Shown here one piece after another: positions 45,889 through 58,990 of a stretch of 64,000 nucleotides of DNA. The stretch lies in assembly GCA_012934845.2 (NCBI GenBank), contig WNNJ02001239.1, forward strand, positions 206,261 to 270,260, given 5' to 3'. This DNA is from Pomphorhynchus laevis. Lineage: Eukaryota > Acanthocephala > Palaeacanthocephala > Echinorhynchida > Pomphorhynchidae. A program made the translations under genes and the position numbers. Every line of letters begins with the position of its first letter. The first letter of the stretch is position 1. The notes beneath the pieces were generated by a model. It worked only from the letters and a program-made list of their open reading frames with translations, was not told the origin of the DNA and did not search any database.

Positions 45889-47880
45889 GAAATAACAACT
45901 TTATTATAACCGTAAATCGACAAAAAAATAATTATTATTTAATTTTTAAAATGTGGTATTTTACATCAAATTTTTTGCCTTTTCTAACGTTTATCACGTT
46001 TATGTATTTTAATCTTATTAATAAAATCATAAATGATTCGCACTGTCATACTTTTGAGAGTGCTTACTTAATTTGTTTGTCATTTATAAAACTAAAATTT
46101 ATTTTATTCCAAGTGTTTAAAACCAATAAAATAGTATATCTGTATTTGGTCGATCTCAATCAATCCTGTAGCCGAGTTGACTGATTTGACTGTGAGCCGT
46201 CAATATTTAGTTATTATTTAGTTTCTACATTATCTTAAATTACTATAATTACAGAAACATATACAGATTTAAGTTTTTATTAACTAAAATGATATGTAGG
46301 AAATGATCTGTCAGCATGTCAATGATATATCATATTACTAGACAGCATTCTTAATTAAAATTTATTGATTTTCATTAGAACTTTTTTATTGATTTTCATT
46401 CATCTAATACAATTTGCCAAATTTTATAAGGTATGACCGGTACTACCGATATTATTCAATTGATCCACCTTTGATATCATTCGTTCTTGTATTAAATTAT
46501 AGATAAAATCTAACTAACAATTTGGAAACATGATAATTAAAGTTGCCTAACTGATATTTATTTTGTATTTCGTCGTTTTAATTACTCATTTTATAATTTT
46601 GATATAATTTTTGATATAAGTTTGATAGTTTATAAACATTTTGAAATTAAAAATGTTAAAAGAAGTTCAATAAATATCATGATTGTATGGCTTTAAAATT
46701 ATCAATCGAAACAAATATTAATTTTAGATAAATTAAAAATTTATTTTTTAAATTCATTAATTAAAACTTCATTTCATATTTGACTACACGTTAAACTATT
46801 TCGCTGTATACAATACAATAATTATAATTAGTTTATATAATATAATTAAATACAATATAATTAGTTTATATAATATATAATATCAATATTAGTTACTATA
46901 GAGAGGTCATTTGAACCGTGTAATAATTTTTAAGATTAAGTGGGATTCCCAGCAAATAAAATTTGAAATTATTTACAAAATTTCGAAAAAAATGATTTTT
47001 TTTAATATAATCGGATATCTACGATTATAACTTCCTCCTAATGTGAAATCCTAGCATATAGCCATATATAATTAATTATATTGCTGAATAATAACTATCG
47101 ATAATGGACGAGGGTGAAATATTATAATAACTCGCAATCATTTGATTTCCGAACTATAAACTCCCTCAAGTGTTGTTCAAGGTTGTCCTGTGATTTCTTG
47201 TCTCTTCCGAGTTTCTCTGAAGACGACTCTTGTCTTTGGGTGTCCCTGTTTAGAACTTGAGGCGTCTCGGACCCCCAATACGGGATGCCCAATGATATAG
47301 CGGTCAAGCGTCTTTGAAAAGACGCTTACACGAACTGTGATAAATAGCTTTATTGATCATAATACTAGCAAATCAAATTGGTCAGCATAAATGTTTAATT
47401 CACATATTCAAATTATATTTCATTTAGATGCTGACAGCGTAAGTTAAAAAACATTTAAATTAAAAACAAATATATTGAAATTTTTGAAAATCATTTAACA
47501 AACACTTTTTTGTCCACCTTTCGATATTTTTCAGACAAGTGTCTTAATTCCGAAAAATTCTTTTATAAGGAGAGTATCAATTGCTGATTATCATGACAAA
47601 TTCGGTGTATTTATAAATCCATTGCGTAATCAACACTAAAATTGCCGTCGCTTTTATTTTCAATAACCGTTCGTTGCACATTTCATAAATTTATGTTCTA
47701 TCGAACCGTTCGTTAAACAATTTAATTTTCTTCTGGTTGCGGCACGACATATACTCACAGATATTGTTCATATTATTGATATAGCAGCGATCTGGCTAGC
47801 TTATCACACACCTGAGATAAGTATTTAATATTACGTTAGCATACTATCCTCTACCAAAACATAATATACAAAAATGTATA
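45889..47880. other. Intergenic AT-rich DNA
   Basis: Downstream of the RALBP1-like gene. 47122-47307 is somewhat GC-richer, with an open minus-strand frame (KLGRDKKSQDNLEQHLREF) of unknown nature, followed by a perfect 9-bp hairpin at 47306-47327. Otherwise nothing. Confidence 0.4.
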
Positions 47881-47890
47881 TCTACACCAC

Positions 47891-47965
47891 TGGATAAGCT
47901 AGCTTGGTGGATGTTACGTTAGAGCCGCGATACAAAAACGTCCTGAGTTCGAATCCGATCAGCAC
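47891..47965 (+). repeat. tRNA-like sequence (SINE head or LINE promoter)
   Basis: An A-box-like TAGCTTGGTGG at 47900-47910 and a strong B-box GAGTTCGAATCC at 47945-47956, spaced as in tRNA genes, are followed by non-tRNA sequence. It is not a functional tRNA: the acceptor stem does not pair convincingly. It probably supplies an RNA polymerase III promoter for a SINE or lies in the 5' region of LINE-D. Confidence 0.5.
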
Positions 47966-47989
47966 TAGTGTACGGAGTAAGCAGGTAAT

Positions 47990-50640
47990 AAGGGTTGAAT
48001 CGTGAAATGTAGATATGGGTCAGCAGCTGATGAGACCCACCCAGGCTGATTAGTAGCTTCCTGTTGTACCAAAAATAGGATCAATACCTGTGAGGATAAT
48101 ATCGTGCAACAACAAGAAGAATTTCAGCTCACAGATGCAATCCAGAGGGGAATGGTATCCTTCTCCCTCTGAATTTGACTAGTGGGTTCTGCTTTCCCTT
48201 CTAGCTACACATGTAATGGGAAGTAATTTCGATCCGTTTTCACTGAACATCATTCAGTAAAACTCGAGAGATGCTTCTGCCCATAGCCTTCCATCTGGTC
48301 GAGATGCAGATGTTATAGTCTTTCAGGAAACTATGTATATCCGGTATCCTCAGAGCATTACTCGGCTTATTCAAAAGCACATAACCTCCCACTTTACTCC
48401 GTACATAACTCCAACTCCCTCCTTTACTTATCAAGGTATTTTAACTATAGTAAAATGCCATTTAAAATCATCTTACTTTTTAAATTATTCTTGCCCAGCC
48501 CTGTCTTGTTCAGCGATTACACTCTGGAAGAACGATAAACGCATCAGTATAGCCAATCTATATTCGACCGAAACAGATTCCCAAGAACCGTGACCTCATG
48601 GACCGTATATTGGGTAACGGCTATGCCATGTGACTTGGTGATTTCAATGACAGAACTAGTCATTGGATTAATGTAGCACTTCGTAAATCTAGGAACGTTT
48701 ATCTTATACATAAATCACTATCTCCTACCTTCCATTGCACAAAAACAAATCCACTCCTCGACGTACTACTGCTAAACGAGATAAGGCTGCTAAATCCTAC
48801 ATGTATCGAGCAGTTGCGCCAATAACTATCCACATCGCATGACTTATTTCGCTGTCAATTAGAGTAAGGCACACTGCTAGGGAGGAGGTTTCACTTTGAT
48901 CCAATCAGATTAGCCTTCTTCCAGACTGCGATCCTACTCTTCTTAATCGTAGGTAATGCGAGTCTGACCTAATTTAATTCATATCTCTTTTCGCAAGCCA
49001 CCACGATACTTTCGACAACCGATAAAGGTCGTTTATTCAATGCATCTTCAACAAAACTCAAGGTCGTAGGTGAAATGCTAAACCTTCTCAATCTCTCTGT
49101 TTTTATCAGACAAGCCCTCTCTAAAGAATACTAAAGCTCTAGATATAGGTTTTAGCTGAGTAGAAATAAGGCGAGCATTATTCGTCTTAATCCATCTCAA
49201 TCTTTCTTCTGGAAGATATTCAAGAAGGAGAAGTTTGTTTGCTGGAAAGATAATACATCTGGTTTTGTTAGCAGAATAGGCATTGACAAAGTTTTAAAGG
49301 AGTCACTAAACCTACATAATTATGGAGCTTAAATATCCCCAACAATTCCCGCCTTGAGGTAACGTTAGGAGCAGGGATGTATCGGTTACCAATATCCTAA
49401 ATGCATGGGTCCACTTCCGGGCACATCCAGATCCCATGCGCCACTCTCCACTCGGGTCTGTCAGCTTTTGACAGACAATCAGAAAAAGGAGGTCGCTATT
49501 ACGCTGCTGTTAGACTCCTACTTCGATGTCGCCGGCATCAATATTTACCTAATAATATTTTTATTAAAGAAAACAGTCGTCTCATATCCCAAAGATCTGC
49601 CCCCTATTTCTATAAACAATTCTCTTATCTCTATCTACGAAATGACGCTTGCGTGTAGAATCCGCAACTATCTAAGTAGGCGTAACTTAATCCCACAAAG
49701 TGTCCATCGGTTTGTTAAGGATCGCTCGGTCCATTTGGCAATTGGTGAGGTGTAACTATTCTGTCTCTTCTCTTGGGACCCTCGAGTTGCCTGTGAGAAT
49801 TGTTAACAAGGTGGATATACTACTGTACACCATGCGGTTGTTTTATGAAGACGACTTTAATGCTTGCCAGTTCTACCCTATTACTGGTGAGCCTCAAGAC
49901 TTAATAATTTCTCCTAATTTATATCTTGCTGTTTATATCGTACTCGTTAAACATTTAAACGCGATCAACATCTAGTGGTATACGCTGATGATATCACAGC
50001 CATGTTCTCTTGACGCAGATGTATAGATGTTGTCTTGGACATTAGCCGCTACTTTTTTACGATTAAAAGACTAGTTAACCCTATTCAAACTTATTATCAA
50101 CTCATTTAAAGTGCAGCTGGTTGATTTTAATGGTGACCCGGTCACAAAAGCCAAAGAGACTAGTAATCTCAGCTCTCTTCTATATTAAACAATCAACCAC
50201 TTCCTACTATTACATATAGAGTAAAATACCTGGGTTGTACTATTACGGTTAAATGATCGACCGGTTCAGACTTGAATAAATTCAAAAGTGTACTAAATAG
50301 AGCTAGATGGGCCCTACAACGGGTCTAGTATCTGATATTAAGTGATTAAGCTCAGGTGCCTTTAGGGTACCTGGGCAATTTCGGGATCGGTCTTCTCTTC
50401 TATAGGACGTCCCCAGAACAAAGATTAACGTTTTTGAAGCTCCTCATCTCGAGATTACCTACTATAGTACGCCTCGAGTAGACTCTCAGGTGTCTGAGAG
50501 ACCATAAGTGGTTTAGACGGAAGGCTGCACACTGGTGTAGGCTTAAGGGATCTGACTTAATACCTGACAGTGGAGAAGACAACGCATTGAATAATATTCT
50601 TTGTTCTACCAAGATATCTTTTCCTTTTGATGCTTAATCT
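47990..50640 (+). mobile_element. LINE-D, decayed rightward LINE
   Basis: The endonuclease begins near 48310 (DADVIVFQETMYIRYPQS), with ISIANLYSTET near 48550 and LGDFNDRTSHW near 48630. RT fingers are near 49590 (PISINNSLISIYEMTLACRI) and RNLIPQSVHRFVKDRS near 49690; VYADDITAMFS is near 49980 and the thumb near 50220 (VKYLGCTI). Several frameshifts are present. The arrangement resembles Jockey/I-group elements; clade uncertain. It ends about 200 bp before the E2F coding start. Confidence 0.65.
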
Positions 50641-50840
50641 AATTTATTTATTTATCATGTTTATTTTCTTGTATTAAGAAAATCGTTATTATTAATTGTA
50701 TAAATTGCTGTTTTGTAGAAATTTCACTTCCTACATACGTGAAGATAATAAATAGCGTTTTTAGAACGTCGTTCTACTTATCTGTTGTAGATTTAAATAT
50801 TCCTAAACATACGAAACAGTTAAATATATATTCTTGTAAA

Positions 50841-51175
50841 ATGGAATTAACCTCTCACTTAGCAGTATCCGAAATGCCACCTATAGCTGCCAATAGTAAC
50901 GCTTTCTCGAAATCCGATAAAAACTTGAGAACTGTAGAATTAAATGACGTTTCTCCAAAGGTTAACAAACTTGATCAACAACACGAAAAGAGTCTTGGTC
51001 AACTGACGGCGAAATTCATGCAAATGCTACAGCATAGTCCCGATGGGACGTTGGATTTGAAAGTAGTTGCTGAAAGTCTCGCTAGCAGACAAAAGCGAAG
51101 AATTTACGATATTACAAATGTACTTGAAGGAGTTGGCTTAATTGAGAAAACGTCGAAAAATATTGTACAGTGGAA
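50841..51175 (+). CDS. E2F exon 1: winged-helix DNA-binding domain
   Basis: The RRIYDITNV recognition helix is intact, as is the basic QKR preceding it. The exon ends two bases into a codon (TGG AA) at a GTAAGT donor, and the next exon restores AAA GGA (K-G), as in vertebrate E2F4/5 (QWKG). The last 29 bp and the donor are duplicated at 41356. Confidence 0.92.
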
Positions 51176-54100
51176 GTAAGTATGTACTCCATTTTTTATT
51201 TCAAACTGTATTTTAGATGGAATTATATTAATAATTGTAGTATTCCCAATTGTCGAAATTTTAATTTCTGGACATTTTATGGATAAAGCATTTTTATAAA
51301 GCTGCAATAATTCCTTGCTAAGAGGAAATATTCTTTGCTAAGAGGAAATATTTTCGTCGTATTGTTATCCCGATTAAACTTAATAGATTACAAAAATATC
51401 TTCTTTAAGTTAATTATGCAGTTATTGTTACAATTGGACTTTTTGATAACACTGCACTTTACTTCAATGCTATAAACCAACAGCAGTACACTACATTTCA
51501 GTATTGGTTAACCTTGTCAGCTACCGATTCAATACCTTCGTTTCGCTGTTTCGTTAAGCTCTTCTGCTTTTATTGACAATTAGATTTAATAAAAGACTTT
51601 GTTAATTTATTATGCAATCAATGTTACCATTGAAATTTTAGGCACTGTACAATACTTTAATTCTATCTATACGCTAACAGCAGTACACTACATTTCAGTA
51701 TTGGTGGACCTCATCAGCTACTGATCCAATACCTACGTTTCACGTTTCTAAATACTTTTAATACTGGCTGACGATCACTCGACTCGTCTGCTTTTATTGG
51801 CAATTAGATTTAATAAAGACTTTGTTAATTTAATTGTGCAATCAATGTTACTATTGAAATTTTTGGCACTGCACGTTGCTTTAATTCTATATATACGCAA
51901 ACAGCGGTGCACGCTACATTTCAGTATTGGTGGACCTTATCAGCTACTGATCCAATACGTGCATTTCACGTTTCGGTCCTTTTCAATAGAATTAAAAGAA
52001 GACGAGTCAAGTGATCGTCAGCCAACGGTAAAAGAACCCAAACACGAAATATATGTATTATATCAGTAGCTGATGAGTAGCTGATTTTTAATGTGACTGA
52101 CGATTACTCGACTCATCTGATTTTTTTGGCATTTAGTTTTAATGAAAGACTTTCGTCTTACATTTTGCAAATTTAATTGAAATCATTTATGGTTTCAAAT
52201 TAAATCAGCATCAGTATGGAAAGGTACTGCCGTCACTTTGAAAACCTATCTATTTTTGCAATTAATTTCTATTATCAAACTAGTCATCGATAGTTTGATT
52301 CCTAATTTTAAGTTGATATGTCTGTGTAGTCATTTTTACCATTGAAATTTTTGATGACTTTTTTCTATATGTTGCTTTAATCCTATCTATAAGCCAACAG
52401 CAGTTCGTTACATTTCAGTATTGGTGTACCTCATCAGCTACTGATTTAATACCTACGTTTCACGTTTCGGTTCTTTTAACGTTGGCTGCAATTTCAGTAT
52501 TGGTGGACCTCATCAGCTACTGATTTAATACCTACGTTTCACGTTTCGATTCTTTTAACGTTGGTTGCAATTTCAGTATTGGTAAACCTCATCAGCTACT
52601 GATTCAATACCTACGTTTCACGTTTCGGTTCTTTAATGCTAGCAGACAATGAAACAATTCATTAAACATTTTTCTCAACGCTTATTGCAATATAAGCGCT
52701 ACACGATGATGTAGATAAATGCTTTAATGTACGATCATCACTGTACGCAATTTCCGTGGACTTAAGGAAAGCGTTTGATTCACTAAATCGCTCACTTCTA
52801 CATAAGTAAAAAGGAAAACAAATAACATGCAAGGTTCATTTGTACACTTGATCTGCTCCGTATTGCAAACTAACAAATTCCGTATACTTGACGGCTTAAT
52901 AAACTCAGATACAGTTCAGGATAATCGAGGTGTACAGCAAGGAGGTACTTTGAGTCCTTTAATATTCGCCTATTTTTTTAGTGATCTCCAACTGACATTG
53001 CTTTAATCTTCGCCGTTAATATCATATACAATGTACGCTGATGACTTGTTCATTATGTCTAATAGTCTATATATACCGCAATCAACTTCATGTACGTCCT
53101 CCTAGTCATTATGGTTTAACGGCATTCCGACACGATCTCTCACATCGAGATTTTAGGAGTCAGCGAAAGTTTGTACAATGATTAGTATCCATATTATGTT
53201 TTCAACAACTGTTACTACTTTGTAACTTTTTAAACTTGGTTCACTAGTTTCACGAGACTTAATGCATCTCAGTATAGCAAACTAATAGATTATTATTCAG
53301 TCAACAATGCTTCAATAAAGATCGAAAAAGATGAAGTTATAAAATTCCGTAAAGGTGGTGGACCTTCTTGGAGTTTACTCTAAGGATCATTTATTCAAAG
53401 GATCATTCACATTTGAAGATGCAATCAACTTCTTTAGGACTGTGCCATTCCGATGCTACAATATGGTTTACCGGTATTCTGACACGATCTCTCACAACGA
53501 GATTTTGCTAGTTTGATAGCAGTCAGTAAATGTTTATAAAACGAGTAGTAGATTCATGAAATGCTCTTTAACTTGTTGTTGCCTTATCCCATATGCAACC
53601 TTGTCAGCTATTTTTAGGAGACTTAATGCATCTCAGTATTACTCTCGTGTTCATTGTAAACAAGAATTTGATTTGAAAATTGACATGGAAACTCCCCCAA
53701 TTTTATTTAACATCAATGTTAAATCACAAGAAGATTTTATTTAACATCATTGTATTTACATGGAGGGCTTTACTGCATGGCTATCATGATAAGTTTTGTG
53801 CTGTGAGAATACTTTGTCATGAGACCAGCTTATACTGATAAGCCCAACATTGACTTTTAATTATTTTGTATTTACGTGTATTTTGTATCGAATTCCTGAA
53901 AGGTAATGCGGTTAATGTCTGTAAATTAATATTATAGAGGATCTTCTTCTTGCGTGAGTACAGGAAACGCATATGAACGTCTGAGCAAATTAAAATCTGA
54001 AATTTCTAAACTTCGTAAAGAAGAGTCGATGCTTGATGAGCAAATACATTGGGTGAGAAGCAACATTGCCAATATTTTGACAGATGAACAGTCAAACAGG

Positions 54101-56579
54101 TAAATGTTATATCTTAATTGTCACCATTTTTATAAGTTTAAGTTTTTAAATTTTCAGGAACTATAACAGTTCCTGGAAATTTAAAAATAAAAAAATTAAA
54201 TTCGGATCAATATGGATATATTTCTATTAACCTTTAGTAAAACAATATTTTTAAGATATTAATATAATATAAAGTATTAATACTTAAGTCGTCTATATAG
54301 AAGATTATAGATTATAGATTATTAAGGGAACTTATTGAATGTTTGCTAATGTTCTTAATCAAAGCATTCTCGACAAATAAAAATTTGTGATAAGTTTTTT
54401 CCTCGGTATTCATAACAGCGTAACCATTAATATGGAATTTAGCGAAATATCTTGCGTTATCAATTAAAATAAATTTGTATAAATTCATGGTATAAATTTG
54501 TATAAATTAAAATTTGTATATTGCCTGTTTGGATATATAATATTGATATATATTATAAATTGTATGAATAATTGTATTTAATGTAATCTATAAGATTACA
54601 TTACTATGAATTTAAAAAATTAAAATTAAAAATATTACTATATTTAGGGCTCTTTATCTAACTCACAGTGAAATTTTAAAACAATTCGAGGACAATTTAG
54701 TAATGACGTTTCCTCTAAGTTCCGATATAGAGATGCAAGCATCACTTCCACGCAATTACATAGACTCAACTAATTCTTCTCAGCATCTTTCTGACGATAA
54801 CAAATACACACTTGAATTTCGAAACAACGCTGATCCTATTGATGTCAAGATTCTTGGACATGAAATCGCTGGTCCGTCCCGTACTGCAAATACTGAGGTA
54901 CGTATTTTCTGTGTAAACGTTTTTTGTAATCAAAGAGCTTATTGTGAAAAATCGAATTGAGTGAAATTCGACATGCTAAAGCTAAAACGTAATACAATGA
55001 AATACATATAATTAATTAACTATCATAAAATTAATATTTTATAATTAATAAATAAAATAAATATTAACGAAGTGAATATAATCTTCAATAAATACACTTC
55101 ATTGAATAATACCGTCTTTCCTATCGCGTAAATCGAATGCCTATAAACAATATTGCATCGTTTATTATAATATATTACTAATCTATTAATTAATATATGC
55201 TTCCTTGGTGGAAATGATTATGTTTAAATACATTAAAATTTAACTTTTATTTAAAAATTATTTACTTTATATTTATTAGATAATTTTATAACCTTTGTAA
55301 TTTTATAATTTCATTGACAATTATTTGATTTATTGTAAAAATTCTAGAAGGTTAATTTTAAATATCATATATTGAGAATAAATAAATATTGGAAAAAATA
55401 CAAAATAAATAAAAAATAATTAATTTGTAGTTCCATAATGTTATACCAAATTAAAAACACTTTTTAATGTGCAATTATCTACTTTTAGCAAAAACATTTT
55501 TTTTAAGTTTTATAACTATCAGTTTTTACTTAGGATTTACTTTTTGGTTGTTTTTACTGTTCTTTCATGTTAAGATATTAAATGACAACATTTTCAATGA
55601 CAACATGTCATTGAAAATTTAAGTGATTTTTTAAGAAATGATTTCCTGCTTAAAATCAACGTTTCATACCATATTTGATTTTCCCGATCATACCTGACAT
55701 GTTCCGACTATAATTGAGATTTCACGATCGTAGTAATCATTTCTCTACTATTATTAATAGTTCCCCAGTCTCATGTTAGTTTTCCTATTTAAGGGTTATG
55801 TATCCATTCAAACTTGATCGACCCTTATTCAAGATGTTATGACTAAAATTAAAAATATTAAACAATTAATGGATTAAAATCAATTATCAAATCAGTATTT
55901 GGGGTTTTTCTTTGACTGTAATGGATTTATAACTACTGAGTGGTTTTTTACACTTTTTCGAATCTTTACGATGTTCAAATGTTTTCTTTTATAAATAAGT
56001 ATTGTAGATTGTATTCAATAATACTAAATAAGGTGAAAATATTAAGACTTTTAACTTTACAAAATTAATTAAGTTAACACGACGCCTTTTAAAATACAAA
56101 GGCGCCGAATTTAGCAAATTAGAGTATGCAAATTTAACAATATAAGATTATGTTTAAATTTATAGCTACAAATGCAATGTCTTATGGAACGCACTTGTAT
56201 AGCCTTGTGATATTTAATTGAATTCGATCTTGTTTTAACCTCGAATATCATTTCATTTAAAAGATTATAATTAAACCAAGCACACATTTTATTTTATGTT
56301 TTCGTAAACGATTTATTTGCTACCCATATTTCTGGTAATCATTATATATAATGAATACTACCAATTTAATTTTTTTCATTTAATTTTTCTATTTTATAGC
56401 AATTACCAATGCCTGCTGGGGGAACGTCTCAAATAATTAATGACGAAATGTACTCTGACTTGTTAAATGAAGAATCCAAAAAACAGAGCATTGCTCTAAA
56501 ACCAATCCAAGAAGATAGCTTGTTTGAATTTAATCTACGTGGCACTTTTTGCGCGAAGGATATCTTTATGGACACTTGA
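50841..56579 (+). CDS. E2F4/5: E2F4/5-like transcription factor, complete four-exon gene
   Basis: Cell-cycle regulator that binds TTTSSCGC sites with a DP partner and is held by pocket proteins. Exons 50841-51175, 53938-54099, 54648-54897 and 56400-56579 have GT...AG junctions in phase, giving 308 residues. The winged-helix domain (about residues 50-111) carries [11 protein letters not shown] and [20 protein letters not shown]. Exon 2 is the leucine-rich dimerisation helix ([25 protein letters not shown]). Exon 3 starts with [13 protein letters not shown], matching the marked-box start in E2F4 (AYVTHEDI). Exon 4 ends with [18 protein letters not shown], matching the pocket-binding tail of E2F4. 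The ATG at 50841 is chosen as the start; an in-frame ATG at 50739 would add 34 residues of unlike composition. A poly(A) signal is likely at 56894. Confidence 0.9.
51176..53937. repeat. E2F intron 1, filled with repeats
   Basis: Holds copies of the dispersed repeat at about 51490-51545, 51690-51745 and 51920-51980, an inverted copy at 52005-52075, and a three-copy tandem array with a 79-bp period at 52412-52635. The LINE-E relic follows. A direct repeat of about 100 bp (GACACGATCTCTCACA and flanks) occurs near 53120 and 53478. Confidence 0.85.
52640..53500 (+). mobile_element. LINE-E, RT fragment inside E2F intron 1
   Basis: Plus-strand pieces: [18 protein letters not shown] near 52752 (motif A), [20 protein letters not shown] near 52920 (motif B) and [13 protein letters not shown] near 53020 (motif C), separated by frameshifts. 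This is a decayed LINE RT of a type close to LINE-A/RTE. No endonuclease or ORF1 is found with it. Confidence 0.7.
54143..54187. repeat. 20-bp near-perfect hairpin in E2F intron 2
   Basis: Arms 54143-54162 and 54168-54187 match at 19 of 20 positions with a 5-base loop. Confidence 0.9.
54898..56399. other. E2F intron 3
   Basis: AT-rich, with a perfect 13-bp hairpin at 55590-55618. No exon or element recognised. Confidence 0.6.
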
Positions 56580-57160
56580 ACATATTCTAACTTCATTGTT
56601 TAATATGTACATTATCGAATTTAACTTAAATCATCGCATGTTTGTACACTAATTTAAAACCAGTTTAAAAGTACGAATTAACAAAAACAAAATACATTAC
56701 GCTGAAACTTTAGTGGTATTTCTTAATAAGGATGCTTAATAAGGATGTATAAATGTGAGATAATCTTTAATAATTTGATTTAAAGTGTGAAACAAATTTA
56801 ATTTAAATTACTAAAAATTTATTCGGTTTTGATATTTAAAAATAAAATTGTGTACCGAATATATTAATGTACTCGAATATATTTAATGTGTAATAAAAAA
56901 GCATTAAATATTTAACATTTTTTTATTAAATAACATGAAATATATGCATTAAATATTAAATTATTTTCGAATTTAGATTAAACATATTTTTTCGATGAAA
57001 TTGAATACCATTAAATTTGCTTTAGAACGCAATTTAAGCTTTAATAATGGCAGTTAAGGAGATCAGTCATAAACAGGAATAAATATAGTTTGTACTAATA
57101 CTCTGTAATTTATGCATAGTATATAATCAAAGAAAGACAATTTCAATTATTCGAGAAAAA
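56580..57160. other. E2F 3' UTR and downstream intergenic DNA
   Basis: Candidate poly(A) signal AATAAA at 56894-56899. No other feature. Confidence 0.5.
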
Positions 57161-57710
57161 GGTCCAGTCCAATATTTTAATAGATGCTGCTATCACATTC
57201 ACGAACTATTTACAGTTTGGAATCAAAGAAACGAAAATATCTATTATTCGAGATAAACCTCCAGTTCAATATTTCAATAGCTGCTGCTATAACCATCAGG
57301 AACTATTTATAGTATGGAATCAAAAAAACGACAATATATATATTACTCGAGATAAAGGTCCAGTTCAATATTTCAATAGCTGTTGCTATTACATTCACGA
57401 ACTATTTATAGGAACTCCGAATCCAGTCTAATATTTCAATAGCTGCTGCTATCATCATCATGAACTGATAAAAAGGTTCAGTCCAATATTTCAATATCTG
57501 CTGCTATCATCATAAATATATTTCGAGTAAAAGGTCCAGTCAAATATTTCAATGGCTGCTGATATCATCAGGAACCACGAGAAAAAGATCCAGTTCAATA
57601 TTTCAATAACTGCTGTTATCATCATAAGGAACTTCTAGACAAAGATTCAGTCAAATATTTCAATAGCTGCTGTCATCATCAGGATGATAGCAGCAGGTAT
57701 TGAAATATTG
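57161..57710. repeat. Minisatellite ending in an inverted copy
   Basis: About eight direct copies of a unit containing AATATTTCAATAGCTGCTGC, spaced roughly 55-100 bp. The last is followed by an inverted copy (57684-57709) that pairs with 57654-57679 across a 4-base loop with about three mismatches. Confidence 0.9.
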
Positions 57711-58700
57711 GATAGATATAATATATCTATTGACTATAATATATATTATAAGATATCTATAATATTATAATATATCTATAATATATTATAATCTAATAAT
57801 ATTATAATATATTATTTTATTAATATTTATATATTGATATTAATATATTAATATATATTAATATATATTAATATAATAATATAATAATATATCTTTAATA
57901 CATCTGATGGATTTTTTTAGAATACAAACACTGAAAATGGCGCAAGTCGAAGCATTAAAAAAACGTTTTGTCTGAATTACCTCATTTTCTTTCTTAACTC
58001 CTATTATATATAATTTTTATTTATTTAATCACGGCAGTACACGAAGTTTTCTTTGAATACGTTTCCCACTCCGGCTTCTTCAGTAATAATGTTGTTGTAT
58101 TGATTTGGTTTCAACACATTGCCAGGCTCGGAAATAATTTAAAAATTCATTTAAAGTCTAGTTTGACTTAAAAAATTTCTCTTTAGACAATGTATTTGTT
58201 TAGATTTCTATAAATACATTGTTGTTTAAATTCATTGAGTGATCCTTCATTAACTATCCGATACAGTAAATTTATCACGATTTTCTTAAGCGGGTATCTA
58301 AAATTTGTCCATATATTATTGTTCACACTTTGTGTGATGAATTTTCTATAATATGGGCAACTGCACCGTCCGCATTATCGCACTGTGGGCTTATACTTTA
58401 CGTCGGTTATTTGCGCGAAATGTTGTACTGTGTGCTTATCTGCCCTATATACTGATATTTACAGTAGTTTAAATATGTTATATTATTCAATTTACAATAA
58501 TAGGTTTCGAATACGTTATACTCAAGTCCAGTTATCTGACTGGTAAACGTTTCGTTGGTATCATATCAGAACAATTCAGACACTTTTATACCATCAATTC
58601 GTGTTAAGCTTATTTTACACTGTGGTTATTTGACTTACTTATATTTCACATCATCCAATTTGATGTGTGTTAGTTTGCCATCGTCTCCTTATTTATAGAG
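57711..58700. other. AT microsatellite and unassigned DNA
   Basis: 57715-57900 is TA-rich low complexity. 58000-58700 is less biased and may hold the downstream part of the Penelope-like relic on the minus strand, but I see no clear motif there. Confidence 0.4.
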
Positions 58701-58779
58701 AGAAGTGTTCTAAAACGTAACTACTTTTACGATAGAGTAATCCAGTATAAAGCGAAGTTGTCATTATCGATTTAGACTA

Positions 58780-58990
58780 TAAAAAAATTCCATCAGTTGT
58801 TACCTAGTTCCTGACCTTAAAATAAGTACGTCATCTACGTAGTTTTCAGAATTTGTGATTTTGCTAGCATACTTCGAGAAAATATTGCTCTACGTATGAC
58901 ATGTAAAGTCCAGCGTATGTCGGACCAACTGGGGTGCCCATAGCGATGACTATAGCCCATCTGTAATATTTGAAATTAAAGGACCAACTT
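58780..58990 (-). mobile_element. Penelope-like element RT relic
   Basis: Minus-strand reading gives AIVIAMGTPVGPTYAGLYMS followed by VEQYFLEV, then in another frame ENYVDDVLILRS. AMGTP-x-GP-x-x-A-x-LYM followed by a Y-x-DD box is characteristic of Penelope-like elements. It is heavily decayed and its boundaries are uncertain. Confidence 0.6.

Noticed and set aside
47891-47965. Functional tRNA gene
   Set aside because: The B box is good but acceptor and anticodon stems do not form convincingly; better explained as a tRNA-derived repeat.
50739-50840. Upstream in-frame ATG for E2F
   Set aside because: It would add 34 residues unlike E2F N-termini, and a possible acceptor AG lies just upstream, so this is probably 5' untranslated. 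The start at 50841 is preferred but not proven.
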